27,573 nucleotides of DNA from an uncultured Oscillibacter sp. (GCA_910587875.1 CAJUOD010000030.1:1-27573); one strand, 5' to 3'. Shown: positions 1-8,859, counted from the stretch's first letter. Notes: generated by a model not told the origin, from the sequence alone. Made by a program: numbers and translations.

Positions 1-1191
1 ACCGGCCTGGAGCCCAGCACCCAGTACCTCCTGTACCTGGTGGGCACGGACGTGCCCGGCAACCCGGAGGAACGGGTCCTGTGCTACACCTTCACCACCA
101 CGCCGCCCAATCCCCCGGCCATCAAAATCGAACCCGGCGGAACCACCGCCACCCTCCATTTCCGGACTCCCATTATTAATGAAACCGACAAGGAAGAACC
201 GATGGAGTCCGTCATGGCCGGCGTGCTGGTCCAGAGAGACTGGTTCTCCAGCAACCCCAACAGCATCTTCAATCAGCGCATGAGCAACTATCTGGACGCC
301 GGGAAATCCCTTCCCCCCAACTTCCCCGCCGACGGCTCGATTCTCCAGGCCATGTGGTATGACGACGGCACCAAATCGGGCCTCAGCGCCTTCGACTCCT
401 GCGCCAACACAAGCGCCAAGGAGCAGGTCAGCAAAATCATCACCGAAACCTATATCAGTATCTTCCGTATTGGCGACCGATACGCCTACTATGATCCTCC
501 GGTGAACGACCTCAACGGCACGGGCCGGGGCTACACGGACAAGGACCTCACCTTCAACCTGACGGACAGCAGCGAATACCTGCTCCTGGTCGTGGCCAGG
601 GGAGTCAACTCCGACGCCCTGGGTTTCCGGGCCTCTTGGACCTACCAGAACGTACAAGACGCTTACCTGACGGTCAACTGTCCCAACGGTCCGGTGGTAA
701 CCGACCCCGACGCCTCCGCCGAGGGCAAATTCACCGGCACGGTGTATCTCACCTTCGGCGATTTCCTGAGATACCGGGAACGTCAGGAGTCGGACAGCTC
801 CTCCGGCGAGCTGCCGAAGCGGTTCCCCATCGACACCTGCTGGCTGAACCATTCCCTGCACATGAACGATAACCTGAATCACGTGGGAGACAATGGCTTC
901 ACCAACCTGGGCTCCTTCGCGCAGCTTGGCAGCGGGGTCACACTGAGTAAACCCGCCCTGAGCCCCATGACCAATCCAAACCACGGCGCGGAGCTGACCA
1001 ACTTCATGGAGTTTGAGCTGAAGGAGGTGCGTTCCGGCGGCCTCATCATCGACCTGGGCGACCGGATCATCGGCGCGAACACGGTGAACCGGCCCGGCTT
1101 CCCCAGACTGATTATCTCTATTCACCAGGACCGCGACGGCACATGGTATTTGCAGTATTGCGACGACGCAACCGTGGACTGGACCAAGTAA
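1..1191 (+). CDS. Secreted/surface protein with fibronectin-III-like segment, 3' part only
   Basis: The reading frame is open from the first base of the window, so the start lies upstream and only about 396 C-terminal residues are visible. The first residues (GLEPSTQYLLYLVGTD) have the look of the last strands of a fibronectin type III domain, where 'L.P.T.Y.ly' is the usual motif. The rest is rich in Thr, Asn, Asp and aromatic residues, is soluble-looking with no membrane segment, and ends without an SLH domain or LPXTG-type sorting signal. It is therefore probably an extracellular protein of unknown role. The next gene also encodes a cell-wall protein, which supports a surface location. The frame closes at TAA just before a strong hairpin terminator. 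An internal GTG at 40 could be mistaken for a start, but the upstream frame continues the same domain. I do not recognise a specific family for the C-terminal ~350 residues. Confidence 0.75.
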   Translation, partial: TGLEPSTQYLLYLVGTDVPGNPEERVLCYTFTTTPPNPPAIKIEPGGTTATLHFRTPIINETDKEEPMESVMAGVLVQRDWFSSNPNSIFNQRMSNYLDAGKSLPPNFPADGSILQAMWYDDGTKSGLSAFDSCANTSAKEQVSKIITETYISIFRIGDRYAYYDPPVNDLNGTGRGYTDKDLTFNLTDSSEYLLLVVARGVNSDALGFRASWTYQNVQDAYLTVNCPNGPVVTDPDASAEGKFTGTVYLTFGDFLRYRERQESDSSSGELPKRFPIDTCWLNHSLHMNDNLNHVGDNGFTNLGSFAQLGSGVTLSKPALSPMTNPNHGAELTNFMEFELKEVRSGGLIIDLGDRIIGANTVNRPGFPRLIISIHQDRDGTWYLQYCDDATVDWTK

Positions 1192-1212
1192 ACCCGGCAG
1201 ATTTCTCCCCCA

Positions 1213-1250
1213 CGAGGGCGGGCGCTACCGCCCGCCCTCGTTTCGTGTTT
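1213..1250 (+). terminator. Rho-independent terminator after the first surface-protein gene
   Basis: There is a perfect 12-bp stem (CGAGGGCGGGCG at 1213-1224 and its complement at 1229-1240) with a 4-base loop, followed by a T-rich stretch (TTTCGTGTTT). It lies 22 bases after the stop of the upstream gene and before the ribosome-binding site of the next one, so the two surface-protein genes are probably largely separate transcripts. Confidence 0.8.
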
Positions 1251-1272
1251 CTCAAAAAGGAGTGTATGCTTT

Positions 1273-4200
1273 ATGAAATCTCAAACCTTCCGCCGGGCCG
1301 GGTCCTTGCTGCTGGCCCTGGCGCTGTCCCTCTCCCTGCTGACGGTACCGGCGGCGGCGGAGGATCCGGACCGCATCTTCAAAGTTGAAATGCTCCAAGG
1401 CAGCCTGGCCCTGAAGAGAGGGGAGACCGGCACCCTCCAGGTCCAGGTTGACGGCGACAATCCGGCGGGAAAGACCGTCTCCTGGAGCAGCGATTCCAGC
1501 GCCGTCACGGTCCCCGCCTCCTCCACCACCAACAGCGCGGGAGAGGCGTCGGTCACGGTCACCGCCGCCGCCAGCGGTCAGGCCAGGATCACCGCCACAG
1601 TGGGGGACAAATCCGCCTCCTGCACCGTCACCGTCACGGTCCCCGCCACCAGGATTTCCCTGGGTGCGAGCTCCCTGACCATGGATCGGGGAGAAGAGCG
1701 GGACCTTCCCCAAGTCTACCTCACCCCGGCGGACTCCACGGAGACGGTGACGTGGGACAGCGCCGACAAAACCGTCGTGACCATTCAGGGCGGCCGCCTG
1801 TGCGCCATGGGCCCGGGGCAGACCACCGTCACCGCCACGACGAAGGACACGGGTCTGACCGCCTCCTGCACCGTCACCGTAAACGCCTTCATCCGGCCCA
1901 CCGTCCCCGACGTCTCCATTGAGCTGGACCAGACGGCGGCCTCCATCCCCATCGGCTCCACCCTCACCCTGAAGGCCACGGTCACCGCCGGCGAGGACGT
2001 GAGCAAGCAGCTTTCCTGGGACTCCACCAGCAGCCGGGTCCGGGTGGACTGGAGCCCCATCGACTCCAGCGTGGCCACGGTCTCCCTCTACAACGCCAAG
2101 GCCGGGGACATGGCCACCATCATCGCCACCTCGGAGGCGAACCCCGCCGTCACAGCCACCTGCGTCGTCCGGGTGGTGGGCTCCCTGCCCCCCAAGGTCA
2201 CGGACGTGATCATCACCACCCGGGCCACCAACGACGGGCAGACCTACATCGACATGGGCGACCAGCCCGTTTTCGAGGCCCAGGCCGAGCCCTCCACCGC
2301 CACGGAAGAGGACCGGCGGATCACCTGGACCTCCAGCAACCCCTCCATCGCCTCCATTGACCGCAACACCGGGAAAATCACCCCCCGCGCCCCCGGCGAG
2401 GCCACCATCACCGCCCAGGCGGGCGGGTCCGAGGGTCCCACCGCCGAGCGGAAGATCGAGGTCTCCGGCCTGCTGCTGAACTACGTGAAGAAATCCACCT
2501 CCGGCGGCAAGGGCGAGACCATCCCCCTCCGGGAGGACACCGTGGTGGACATCTACCAGTACCGGGACATCAGCGTGGTCTACACGGCCTTTGGAAACGC
2601 CCGGAACAAGGCCATCAACTGGGAGAGCTCCAACAACACCGTGGCCCAGGTCCTGGGGGGCCGGGTCACCGGAAACTACCCCGGGGACAATGTGATCATC
2701 ACGGCCTCCGCCGCGGGCACCAACTGCCAGGCCAAATTCAAGGTCCAGGTCCTGGAGGACGTGGCCCAGGCCGTCACCGTCAACATGGGCTCCGAGCCCT
2801 CCTACTCCCTCTCCGGCGTCTTGAGCCAGCTGAACGCCCGCTCTCAGGAGAAGGCCGGGGCGCCCCTGGACTGCGTGTACAGCCTGAAGGTGTCCACGAA
2901 GAACGGCGTGCTCTACTACAAGTACACCGCCCCCGAGACGCCGGGCCACGGCGTGGGCGGCACGGAGCGGTACTACTACCAGCCCACCGGACAGGGCCAG
3001 ATGGCCCTGCGGGACGTGACCTTCGTCCCCCTGCCGGGCTTTGACGGCACCGCCGTGGTGGACTACAACGCCGTCTCCACCAACGGGACCACTTTCTCCG
3101 GAACCATCCGCATCGAGGCCACGACCACCGGGGACGTGAGCTACGCCACAGCGGTGGACCAGCCGGTGAAGTTCTCGGCGGAGCACTTCTCCGCCGTCTG
3201 CAAGGGCCGGACCGGCCGAGCCGTGGGCTACGTCACCTTCGGCCTGCCCTCCTCCAGCCGGGGCACCCTCTACTTTAACTACAGCCCCACCGGGCAGTAC
3301 TCCCCCAAGGTGAACAACTCCACCCGCTACTATGTCTCCAGCAAGCCCACCATAGACGATATCACCTTCGTCCCCGCCAAGGGCTACGTGGGAGACGTGG
3401 ATATCCCCTACCGCTGCACGGACAGCTCCGGCTCCTCCTACAGCGGCACCATCCGCGTCCGGGTCTACGGGGCCAACGGAGAGGGCAGCAGCAACGTGGA
3501 ATACTCCCTGGGGCGGAACCAGCGCCGGAGCCTGAACGCCGCCGACTTCAACGACGCCTGCCAGCGGGCCACCAGCGGAACGCTGAACTACATCCGCTTC
3601 ACCAGCCTGCCCGCCTCCAGCGCCGGGACGCTGTACCTGAACTACAACAGCAGCTCCAGCGCCAGGGTCGCCGCAGACCGGAGCTACTACCGAAATTCCA
3701 CGCCCCGGATCTCCGACATCACCTTCGTGCCCGCCTCGGGCTACAGCGGCACCGTCACCGTCCCCTTCGCCGGGACCACCACCACCGGGGCCACCTTCTC
3801 CGGGGACCTGATCCTCCACGTGGACGAGGGCGCGGGAACGGTGCACTACAGCACCCCCAAGGGCCAGGCCGTCACCTTCTCCGCCGCCGACTTCAACGAC
3901 GCCGGGCGGGGCGTCACCGGACGGACGCTGGACCATATCCGCTTCACCAGCGTCCCCGCCTCCAGCGCGGGCGTCCTGTACTACAACTACTACGATTCCT
4001 CCAGCTACCGGGTTTCCACCGGCACGGACTACTACCGCAACAGCTCCCCCTCCATCTCCAACCTCACCTTTGTCCCCGCCGGGGGCTATGTGGGCACCGT
4101 CACCATCCCCTTTACGGGCTATGACGAGGACAGCGTCCGCTTCAACGGCTCCGTCTCCATCTCCGTGGGCGGAGGCGGCGGGCAGATCATCTCCTATACC

Positions 4201-5430
4201 GCCGCCGCGGGCGGCTCCGTCCGCTTCAACGCCTCGGACTTCAACAGCGCCTGCCGCAGCGCCACCGGAGAGGCCTTAAGCTACGTCCGCTTCGACCTCC
4301 CCTCCTCCCAGTACGGCACGCTCTACCACCAGTACAACAGCGCCGGGCGCACCGGAAACGCCGTCTCCAGCGGCACGGGGTACTACTACTCCAACAACAG
4401 CCGCCTGGTGGGCGACGTGAGCTTCGCCGCGTCCTCCTCCGCCTCCGGCACCGTCACCTTCGGCTACACGGGCTACAGCACCCAGGGGAGCTCCTTCACC
4501 GGCACGGTGGAGGTTACCATCTCCGGCTCCGCCGCCACCAGCTCCGTCATCCGCTACACCGGCAGCGCCGCCAACCCCATCCCCTTCCGGGGCGCGGACT
4601 TCCAGAACGCCTGCCAGGCGGCCCTGGGGAATCCCCTGTCCTACGTCCAGTTCAACACCCTGCCCTACGCCGGGCGGCTCTACCAGAGCTACAGCGGCCC
4701 CGCCCGGACGGGCACCGCCGTCAACAGCACCGCCCACTACAGCGCCTCTCAGCTGAGCCAAATCAGCTACGTGCCCAAGGCGGAATACCAGGGGACCCTG
4801 ACCGTCGGCTACACCGCCTACGATACCCAGGGCGGCAGCCACTCCAGCACCGTGGAGCTCCAGCTCTCCAACAGCTACTGCTCCGCCACCTTCGCGGACA
4901 CCGCCAGCGGCTGGGACTGGGCGAAGCCCTCCATTGAGTACCTCCGCTCCAGCGGCATCACCAACGGATACGGGAACAACACCTACCGTCCCGGACAGTC
5001 CATCAGCCGGGGAGAGTTCACCCTGATGATCTGCCGGGCCTTCCAGTTCCCCACCGGGGGCTCCTCCGGCTTCCCGGACGTGCCGGCCAGCAGCACCTAC
5101 GCCGGGGCCGTGGCCTCCGCCCGGGATCTTGGCATCGTCCAGGGGAACAACGGCCGTTTCCAGCCCGACCGGCCCATCACCCGCCAGAGCGCCATGACCA
5201 TGATCTGCCGGGCCATCGAGGCGGCGGGCCAGTCCCTGCCCGCGGCGGACGCCGGGCTTCTCTCCGCCTATGCCGACGGGGCCCAGGTCTCCGCCTTCGC
5301 CCGGCCCTCCGTGGCCGCCCTGGTCCAGATGGGGGCCGTCCGGGGGAACACCTCCTCCCGGCTCAACCCCGGCGCGGCCATCAGCCGGGCGGAAATGGCC
5401 GTCATCCTGCACCGGGTACTGACCCGCTGA
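1273..5430 (+). CDS. Large secreted Ig-like (BIG2-type) / repeat-module protein with three SLH domains
   Basis: This 1385-residue protein begins with a classic signal peptide: a basic start, then a hydrophobic Leu/Ala core ending AAA near residue 35. Residues ~36-495 form about five bacterial Ig-like (BIG2-type) domains, recognisable from 'W.S.d.sv..v' and 'G.atItA' motifs. Residues ~496-1200 contain about six tandem modules of ~117 residues with recurring 'DFN.AC', 'LPASSAGTLY', 'YY' and 'ITFVPA.GY.GTVT' motifs. Residues ~1200-1385 are three S-layer homology domains (FADT.., 'ITNGYGNNTYRPG', 'FPDVP', 'ISRAEMA'), which in this family bind pyruvylated secondary cell-wall polymer. It should be anchored outside the cell. 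The ATG at 1273 is chosen because AAAAAGGAG lies ~10 bases upstream and the signal peptide follows. The PilZ gene begins 16 bases after the stop. An adhesin or S-layer-associated role is inferred. Confidence 0.93.
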   Translation: MKSQTFRRAGSLLLALALSLSLLTVPAAAEDPDRIFKVEMLQGSLALKRGETGTLQVQVDGDNPAGKTVSWSSDSSAVTVPASSTTNSAGEASVTVTAAASGQARITATVGDKSASCTVTVTVPATRISLGASSLTMDRGEERDLPQVYLTPADSTETVTWDSADKTVVTIQGGRLCAMGPGQTTVTATTKDTGLTASCTVTVNAFIRPTVPDVSIELDQTAASIPIGSTLTLKATVTAGEDVSKQLSWDSTSSRVRVDWSPIDSSVATVSLYNAKAGDMATIIATSEANPAVTATCVVRVVGSLPPKVTDVIITTRATNDGQTYIDMGDQPVFEAQAEPSTATEEDRRITWTSSNPSIASIDRNTGKITPRAPGEATITAQAGGSEGPTAERKIEVSGLLLNYVKKSTSGGKGETIPLREDTVVDIYQYRDISVVYTAFGNARNKAINWESSNNTVAQVLGGRVTGNYPGDNVIITASAAGTNCQAKFKVQVLEDVAQAVTVNMGSEPSYSLSGVLSQLNARSQEKAGAPLDCVYSLKVSTKNGVLYYKYTAPETPGHGVGGTERYYYQPTGQGQMALRDVTFVPLPGFDGTAVVDYNAVSTNGTTFSGTIRIEATTTGDVSYATAVDQPVKFSAEHFSAVCKGRTGRAVGYVTFGLPSSSRGTLYFNYSPTGQYSPKVNNSTRYYVSSKPTIDDITFVPAKGYVGDVDIPYRCTDSSGSSYSGTIRVRVYGANGEGSSNVEYSLGRNQRRSLNAADFNDACQRATSGTLNYIRFTSLPASSAGTLYLNYNSSSSARVAADRSYYRNSTPRISDITFVPASGYSGTVTVPFAGTTTTGATFSGDLILHVDEGAGTVHYSTPKGQAVTFSAADFNDAGRGVTGRTLDHIRFTSVPASSAGVLYYNYYDSSSYRVSTGTDYYRNSSPSISNLTFVPAGGYVGTVTIPFTGYDEDSVRFNGSVSISVGGGGGQIISYTAAAGGSVRFNASDFNSACRSATGEALSYVRFDLPSSQYGTLYHQYNSAGRTGNAVSSGTGYYYSNNSRLVGDVSFAASSSASGTVTFGYTGYSTQGSSFTGTVEVTISGSAATSSVIRYTGSAANPIPFRGADFQNACQAALGNPLSYVQFNTLPYAGRLYQSYSGPARTGTAVNSTAHYSASQLSQISYVPKAEYQGTLTVGYTAYDTQGGSHSSTVELQLSNSYCSATFADTASGWDWAKPSIEYLRSSGITNGYGNNTYRPGQSISRGEFTLMICRAFQFPTGGSSGFPDVPASSTYAGAVASARDLGIVQGNNGRFQPDRPITRQSAMTMICRAIEAAGQSLPAADAGLLSAYADGAQVSAFARPSVAALVQMGAVRGNTSSRLNPGAAISRAEMAVILHRVLTR
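2758..4869 (+). repeat. Six tandem ~117-residue coding modules
   Basis: Within the SLH protein, divergent modules begin at about bases 2758, 3133, 3490, 3835, 4186 and 4543, a period near 350 bases. Shared protein motifs are 'F.A.DFN.AC', 'L.YIRF', 'LP.S..GTLY.NY', 'YY' and 'ITFVPA.GY.GTV.IPF.G'. Modules three and four are also very similar at DNA level around 3590-3640 and 3935-3985, which suggests a more recent duplication. The first module is the most divergent. The aromatic beta-strand pattern resembles cadherin-like repeats, but I cannot name the family. Confidence 0.8.
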
Positions 5431-5446
5431 CAAGGAGGCAAGCGCC

Positions 5447-6139
5447 ATGTCTTTCTTCAAATCTCTCTTTAAGAAGGAGGAGCCCGCCCCCGCCGTCCTC
5501 CTGGACGACTTTTCCGACCTCTACAACGGCATGAAGGTGGAGGTCCTCACCCCCGCCAACGCCCTGATCTTCGTGGGGCGCATCCGACTCCGCACCGGAG
5601 ACGAGGTGGACATCCTGGGAGAGTCCGGGGGCTTCCTCCCCCGGGCCCTGTACAACCAGCGGGTCAAGCTCCGCTGCTTCCAGCGGGACGGGGACACCTT
5701 CACCCTCAACGGCACCGTGGGCCCCAACGACCCCAAGTTCTGGCGCATCGAGAAGCTCCAGTCCCTCCAGAGCGGGGAGAACCGCAGCTTCTTCCGCCAG
5801 AACACCGGAGTGGACGGACAGGTCCTCACCGCCTCCGGGCAGAAGTACCCCTGCAAGGTCCTGGACGTCAGCGCCGGGGGCGCCCGGGTCCTGACCACCA
5901 AGCTCTTCCAGCTGGAGACCACCTTCCAGCTGGAAGCCGAGCTCCTCCCTACGGAGGAGCCCTTCACCCTCACCTGCAAGGTGAAGCGCACCTCCGTGCG
6001 GGCCCAGACCGCCAGCCCCATGAAGAAGTTCGAGTACGGCTGTCAGTTCGTGGACGTTCCTCCCCGGGAGCAGGAGCGCCTGCTCCAGGTCATTTTCACC
6101 CTCCAGAGGAAGACCCTCCAGGCCCGGCGGGAGCAGTGA
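5447..6139 (+). CDS. PilZ-domain protein, YcgR-like (c-di-GMP receptor)
   Basis: This 230-residue protein has the two c-di-GMP-binding motifs of PilZ domains: RxxxR at R113/R117 (NRSFFRQ) and DxSxxG at D140-G145 (DVSAGGARV). Before them, residues ~20-110 resemble the N-terminal domain of YcgR/YpfA-type flagellar brakes. The family binds c-di-GMP and typically acts on the flagellar motor or on exopolysaccharide machinery from the cytoplasm. It starts with ATG after AAGGAGG with 8-base spacing, 16 bases after the SLH protein gene, so the two are probably co-transcribed. A strong terminator follows. The identity of its partner is not visible: motor control fits the flagellar genes nearby, whereas surface control fits its operon mate. 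Both motifs are intact, so ligand binding is likely. Confidence 0.9.
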   Translation: MSFFKSLFKKEEPAPAVLLDDFSDLYNGMKVEVLTPANALIFVGRIRLRTGDEVDILGESGGFLPRALYNQRVKLRCFQRDGDTFTLNGTVGPNDPKFWRIEKLQSLQSGENRSFFRQNTGVDGQVLTASGQKYPCKVLDVSAGGARVLTTKLFQLETTFQLEAELLPTEEPFTLTCKVKRTSVRAQTASPMKKFEYGCQFVDVPPREQERLLQVIFTLQRKTLQARREQ

Positions 6140-6160
6140 CCGGCTCTGTCAAATCGCAAA

Positions 6161-6193
6161 GAGGAAGCGGCTTGCGCCGCTTCCTCTTTTTTT
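6161..6193 (+). terminator. Rho-independent terminator after the PilZ gene
   Basis: An 11-bp perfect stem (GAGGAAGCGGC at 6161-6171, complement at 6176-6186) with a TTGC loop is followed directly by seven T residues. It begins 21 bases after the PilZ stop and separates the SLH-PilZ unit from the AAA+ gene. Confidence 0.9.
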
Positions 6194-6255
6194 GCCCAGG
6201 CTTCTAAATTTTTCCAATTCCGGGAATACTCGCCTGGAGGAAAGGAGGATCCCCC

Positions 6256-7647
6256 ATGCGCGTCACGTTTTCCCAATTCTGCTCCATCGGCCCGGAGGCC
6301 CGGGAGGCCCTGCGCCGCCGGGTGGACGAGCTGGGCCGCCAGGGCCGGAGCTATGAGTTCCCCGACTGCGAGCTGCCGGAGGGCTGCGTCCCCCGCCGGG
6401 CCGTCCTGGGCTTCCTGGCCCGGGACCGGGGGTATCTGCTCTACTGGCGGCCCGCCGTGGCCTACCGGGGCCGGAGCCCGGTGCTGGCCGCCCTCTTCGC
6501 CCGGAGCGTCTGGCGCTTCGACAGCTACGAGACCCTGACGGCCCGCCTGATCTCCCTCCGGCGGGAGGCGGAGGGCCCGGCGGCGGCGCCCGCCTTTACC
6601 CCCTCTCCCGCCTCCCCCTGGCCCCCGCTCTACCTCAAGCTCCGGGCGGAGCTGGAGCGGCAGGTCCTGGGCCAGCCCCGGGCGGTGGAGGCCGCGGCCT
6701 TCCGGCTCTACAGCCACGCGGGGAAGCGGAATCCCGCCCGGCCCCTGTCCCTCATCTTCCACGGCCCCACGGGCGTGGGCAAGTCGGAGCTGGGGAAGGC
6801 CCTGGCCCCGGCCCTGGAGCGCTGCTGCGGGCGGCCCTATCAATTTGTCTGGACGGAGCTGAACACCTTCACCGAGGCCCACTCCGTCCACCGGCTCATC
6901 GGCGCGCCGCCGGGCTATGTGGGCTACGAGGACCAGCCCGTTTTCGAGGCCGTGCGCCGGGAGCCCTGCACCGTCTTCCTGTTCGACGAGCTGGAGAAGG
7001 CCCACCCGGAGGTGCTGAAGGTCTTCATGTCCATTCTGGACGAGGGCCGCTGCACCGCCCGGCGGCCCGACGAGGGGGGAAGCCGGGAGCTGGACTTCCG
7101 CCGCTGCGTCCTTGTTTTCACCACCAACGCGGACCTGACGGCGGCGGGAGGGCGTCCCCTGGGCTTCGCCCAGGACCGCCCCGCCCCCCGGGAGGAGGCC
7201 ATGGAGCCGGGAGCGCCCGCCGGTCCGGCGGAGCTGGCGGAGCGCCTCTTCCGGGAAACGGAAGAAGCACGCCGGGCGATGGTGCGCCTCGGCGTGCTTC
7301 GGGAAATCGCGGGCCGCTTCAGCGGCGTCATCGGCTTCCACGCCCTGGATGAGGAGGCGCGGCGGGCCGTCACCGTCAAGCAGATCATGGCCCTGGGCCG
7401 GGAGTACGGCGTGGACGTGGTCCAGGTGGCCCCGGACACCGCCCGGGCGCTGACGCCGGGGCGGGAGGACGCCCTCTCCGTCCGGTCCTCCGCCGCCGTG
7501 CTGGAGGCCCTGCTGGCCCCCCTGCTGGCTGGAACGGCGGGCCGGACGGCCTGCCGCCTGGCGGGGCTTCCCGGGAGTCTTCGGCTGCTGCCGGCTTACT
7601 CCCAGTCCAGCTCCACCACGGCGTTGGCTTCCTCGTCCAGCTTGTAG
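6256..7647 (+). CDS. Single-ring AAA+ ATPase, ClpA/ClpB D2-like
   Basis: This 463-residue protein has an unrecognised N-terminal region (~1-110), a Pro-rich joint and one AAA+ module. Visible motifs are Walker A GPTGVGKS (170-177), a pore loop with GYVG (220-223), Walker B VFLFDE (~240-245) and sensor 1 TTN (289-291). These match the second ATPase ring of Hsp100/Clp unfoldases. The small C-terminal AAA lid is recognisable (GVIGFHAL) but the usual sensor-2 'GAR' motif is not clear. It lacks the ClpA/ClpB N-domain, the first ring, and an evident ClpP-binding loop, so a stand-alone remodelling ATPase is inferred. The start is well supported by AAAGGAGG 7 bases before ATG. The last 17 codons run into the converging gene at 7596-8822, giving a Ser-rich tail that may not be functional. 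Its substrate cannot be told from the context. Confidence 0.83.
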   Translation: MRVTFSQFCSIGPEAREALRRRVDELGRQGRSYEFPDCELPEGCVPRRAVLGFLARDRGYLLYWRPAVAYRGRSPVLAALFARSVWRFDSYETLTARLISLRREAEGPAAAPAFTPSPASPWPPLYLKLRAELERQVLGQPRAVEAAAFRLYSHAGKRNPARPLSLIFHGPTGVGKSELGKALAPALERCCGRPYQFVWTELNTFTEAHSVHRLIGAPPGYVGYEDQPVFEAVRREPCTVFLFDELEKAHPEVLKVFMSILDEGRCTARRPDEGGSRELDFRRCVLVFTTNADLTAAGGRPLGFAQDRPAPREEAMEPGAPAGPAELAERLFRETEEARRAMVRLGVLREIAGRFSGVIGFHALDEEARRAVTVKQIMALGREYGVDVVQVAPDTARALTPGREDALSVRSSAAVLEALLAPLLAGTAGRTACRLAGLPGSLRLLPAYSQSSSTTALASSSSL

Positions 7648-8822
7648 AGCTTGCCGTCCGTGGACAGGAAGTAGCCTCCCATGAACTGGTTGTTCTTGTC
7701 GTAGATGTTCACCCGGGTGCTGATGGACCCGGCGATGCGGAAGGAGCCCTCCTGCGGGATGAGCTTGTAGGCCTCCATAGACTCGCCGGGCAGGCCCAGC
7801 TTGGAGGGATGGAGGCTCTCCAGGTCCGCCAGGCCCTTTCTGGGGGCGGCGGCCGCGGGCGTTTCCGGCTTCGGGTCGTGAACCCGGCCCTCCGGCATAT
7901 CCAGGAGCACGGAGCAGTTGTTCCCCTCCCAGCTCAACAGCAGGGACTGGACCCCGCCGCCGGAGCCGTCCTCCGCCTTGGGCATGTTCCGGGCCAGCTG
8001 GACGGAGCCCCTGGCGCCGTACTCCTCCGGCGGGTCGATTCTCAGCAGCGTCTCGTCTACCACGGAGAAGCCCGCGTCCTCAGTGCTCATCACCGCCGTG
8101 TAGGCGGAGATCAGCCCGGCGGGGTTCTTCAGCCCCTCGTAGCGGTAGAGGGTCCTGGTGAAGCCCGGTTCCTCCTCCGCCTCCTGGGCGGGGGCCTCTT
8201 CCTTGCCCTCCTCCTCCTGGGATTCGCCTTCCTTGGACTCGCCGTCCTCGGCGTCCTCCTCAGGCTCCGGGGCGGGCTCCGGCGGGACCTCCTCCTGGTA
8301 GACCAGCACCTCGTCCCCCCAGACCGGCAGGGCCGTGATAGGAGCCTCGTTCAGCAGGTATTCCATGGGGATGGCAATGGGCTCCTGCGGGACCTCTTCC
8401 TCCTCGCCGCCGCCTCTTAGGAAGAAGAACCACACGCCTCCGCCAATCGCCGCGACCAGCACGGGGATCAGAATGAGGATGAGCTTTTTCTTGCCCTTCT
8501 TCTTTTTGCCGCCCTCGGCCTCTTCTCCCCCTTCGCCGCCCCCGGTCTTGGAGGCGGCCTTCGCCGCGGCCTTGGCCTTTTTCTCGGCGGCCTTCTGGGC
8601 GGCCTGCTGGGCTTTCTTCGTGGCCTGCTCCGCCTTCTTGGTGTGCTTCGCCGCCTTTTTCTCGGCGGCCTTCGCCACCTGGGCGGCCTTTTTTTCGGCC
8701 AGCGCCGCCTGCTTCTGCTTGGCGGCCTCGGCCTTTTTCCCGGCGAGCTCTACCTGCTTGGCGGCCTTCGCCGCCTTGCGTTCGGCCCTTTGGATGATCT
8801 TATCAGCCTTATCCTGTTTCAA
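7596..8822 (-). CDS. Bitopic membrane protein with Lys/Ala-rich cytoplasmic coiled-coil tail
   Basis: This 408-residue protein has three parts. Residues ~1-113 are almost entirely Lys, Ala, Glu and Gln, predicting a long charged helix or coiled coil followed by a KKKKGKKK stop-transfer-like patch. Residues 114-135 form a single hydrophobic membrane segment. Residues ~140-408 form an outer domain that includes an acidic Glu-rich linker (~190-225) and an uncharacterised globular part. Topology is probably N-inside. It starts at TTG with AGGAG 9 bases upstream, 37 bases after the actin-like ATPase gene on the same strand, so the two are likely co-transcribed. The basic tail could bind nucleic acid, acidic lipids or the ATPase, but this is inference. 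I recognise no family. The 3' end overlaps the converging AAA+ gene by 52 bases. Confidence 0.8.
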   Translation of the reverse strand: MKQDKADKIIQRAERKAAKAAKQVELAGKKAEAAKQKQAALAEKKAAQVAKAAEKKAAKHTKKAEQATKKAQQAAQKAAEKKAKAAAKAASKTGGGEGGEEAEGGKKKKGKKKLILILIPVLVAAIGGGVWFFFLRGGGEEEEVPQEPIAIPMEYLLNEAPITALPVWGDEVLVYQEEVPPEPAPEPEEDAEDGESKEGESQEEEGKEEAPAQEAEEEPGFTRTLYRYEGLKNPAGLISAYTAVMSTEDAGFSVVDETLLRIDPPEEYGARGSVQLARNMPKAEDGSGGGVQSLLLSWEGNNCSVLLDMPEGRVHDPKPETPAAAAPRKGLADLESLHPSKLGLPGESMEAYKLIPQEGSFRIAGSISTRVNIYDKNNQFMGGYFLSTDGKLYKLDEEANAVVELDWE

Positions 8823-8859
8823 CGCTTCACTCTCCTACCTATACTCAAGCGGTCCGCCC

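Noticed and set aside
1252..3936. A long open frame of 894 codons on the strand opposite the SLH protein gene
   Set aside because: Its composition (Gly/Val/Asp/His-rich, no motifs) is the usual antisense shadow of a GC-rich gene; the plus-strand frame has signal peptide, Ig-like domains and SLH motifs.
3490..4869. CRISPR-like or mobile-element repeats
   Set aside because: The repeats are ~350 bases, in frame and encode protein modules; there are no short identical repeats with spacers, and no transposase or terminal inverted repeats.
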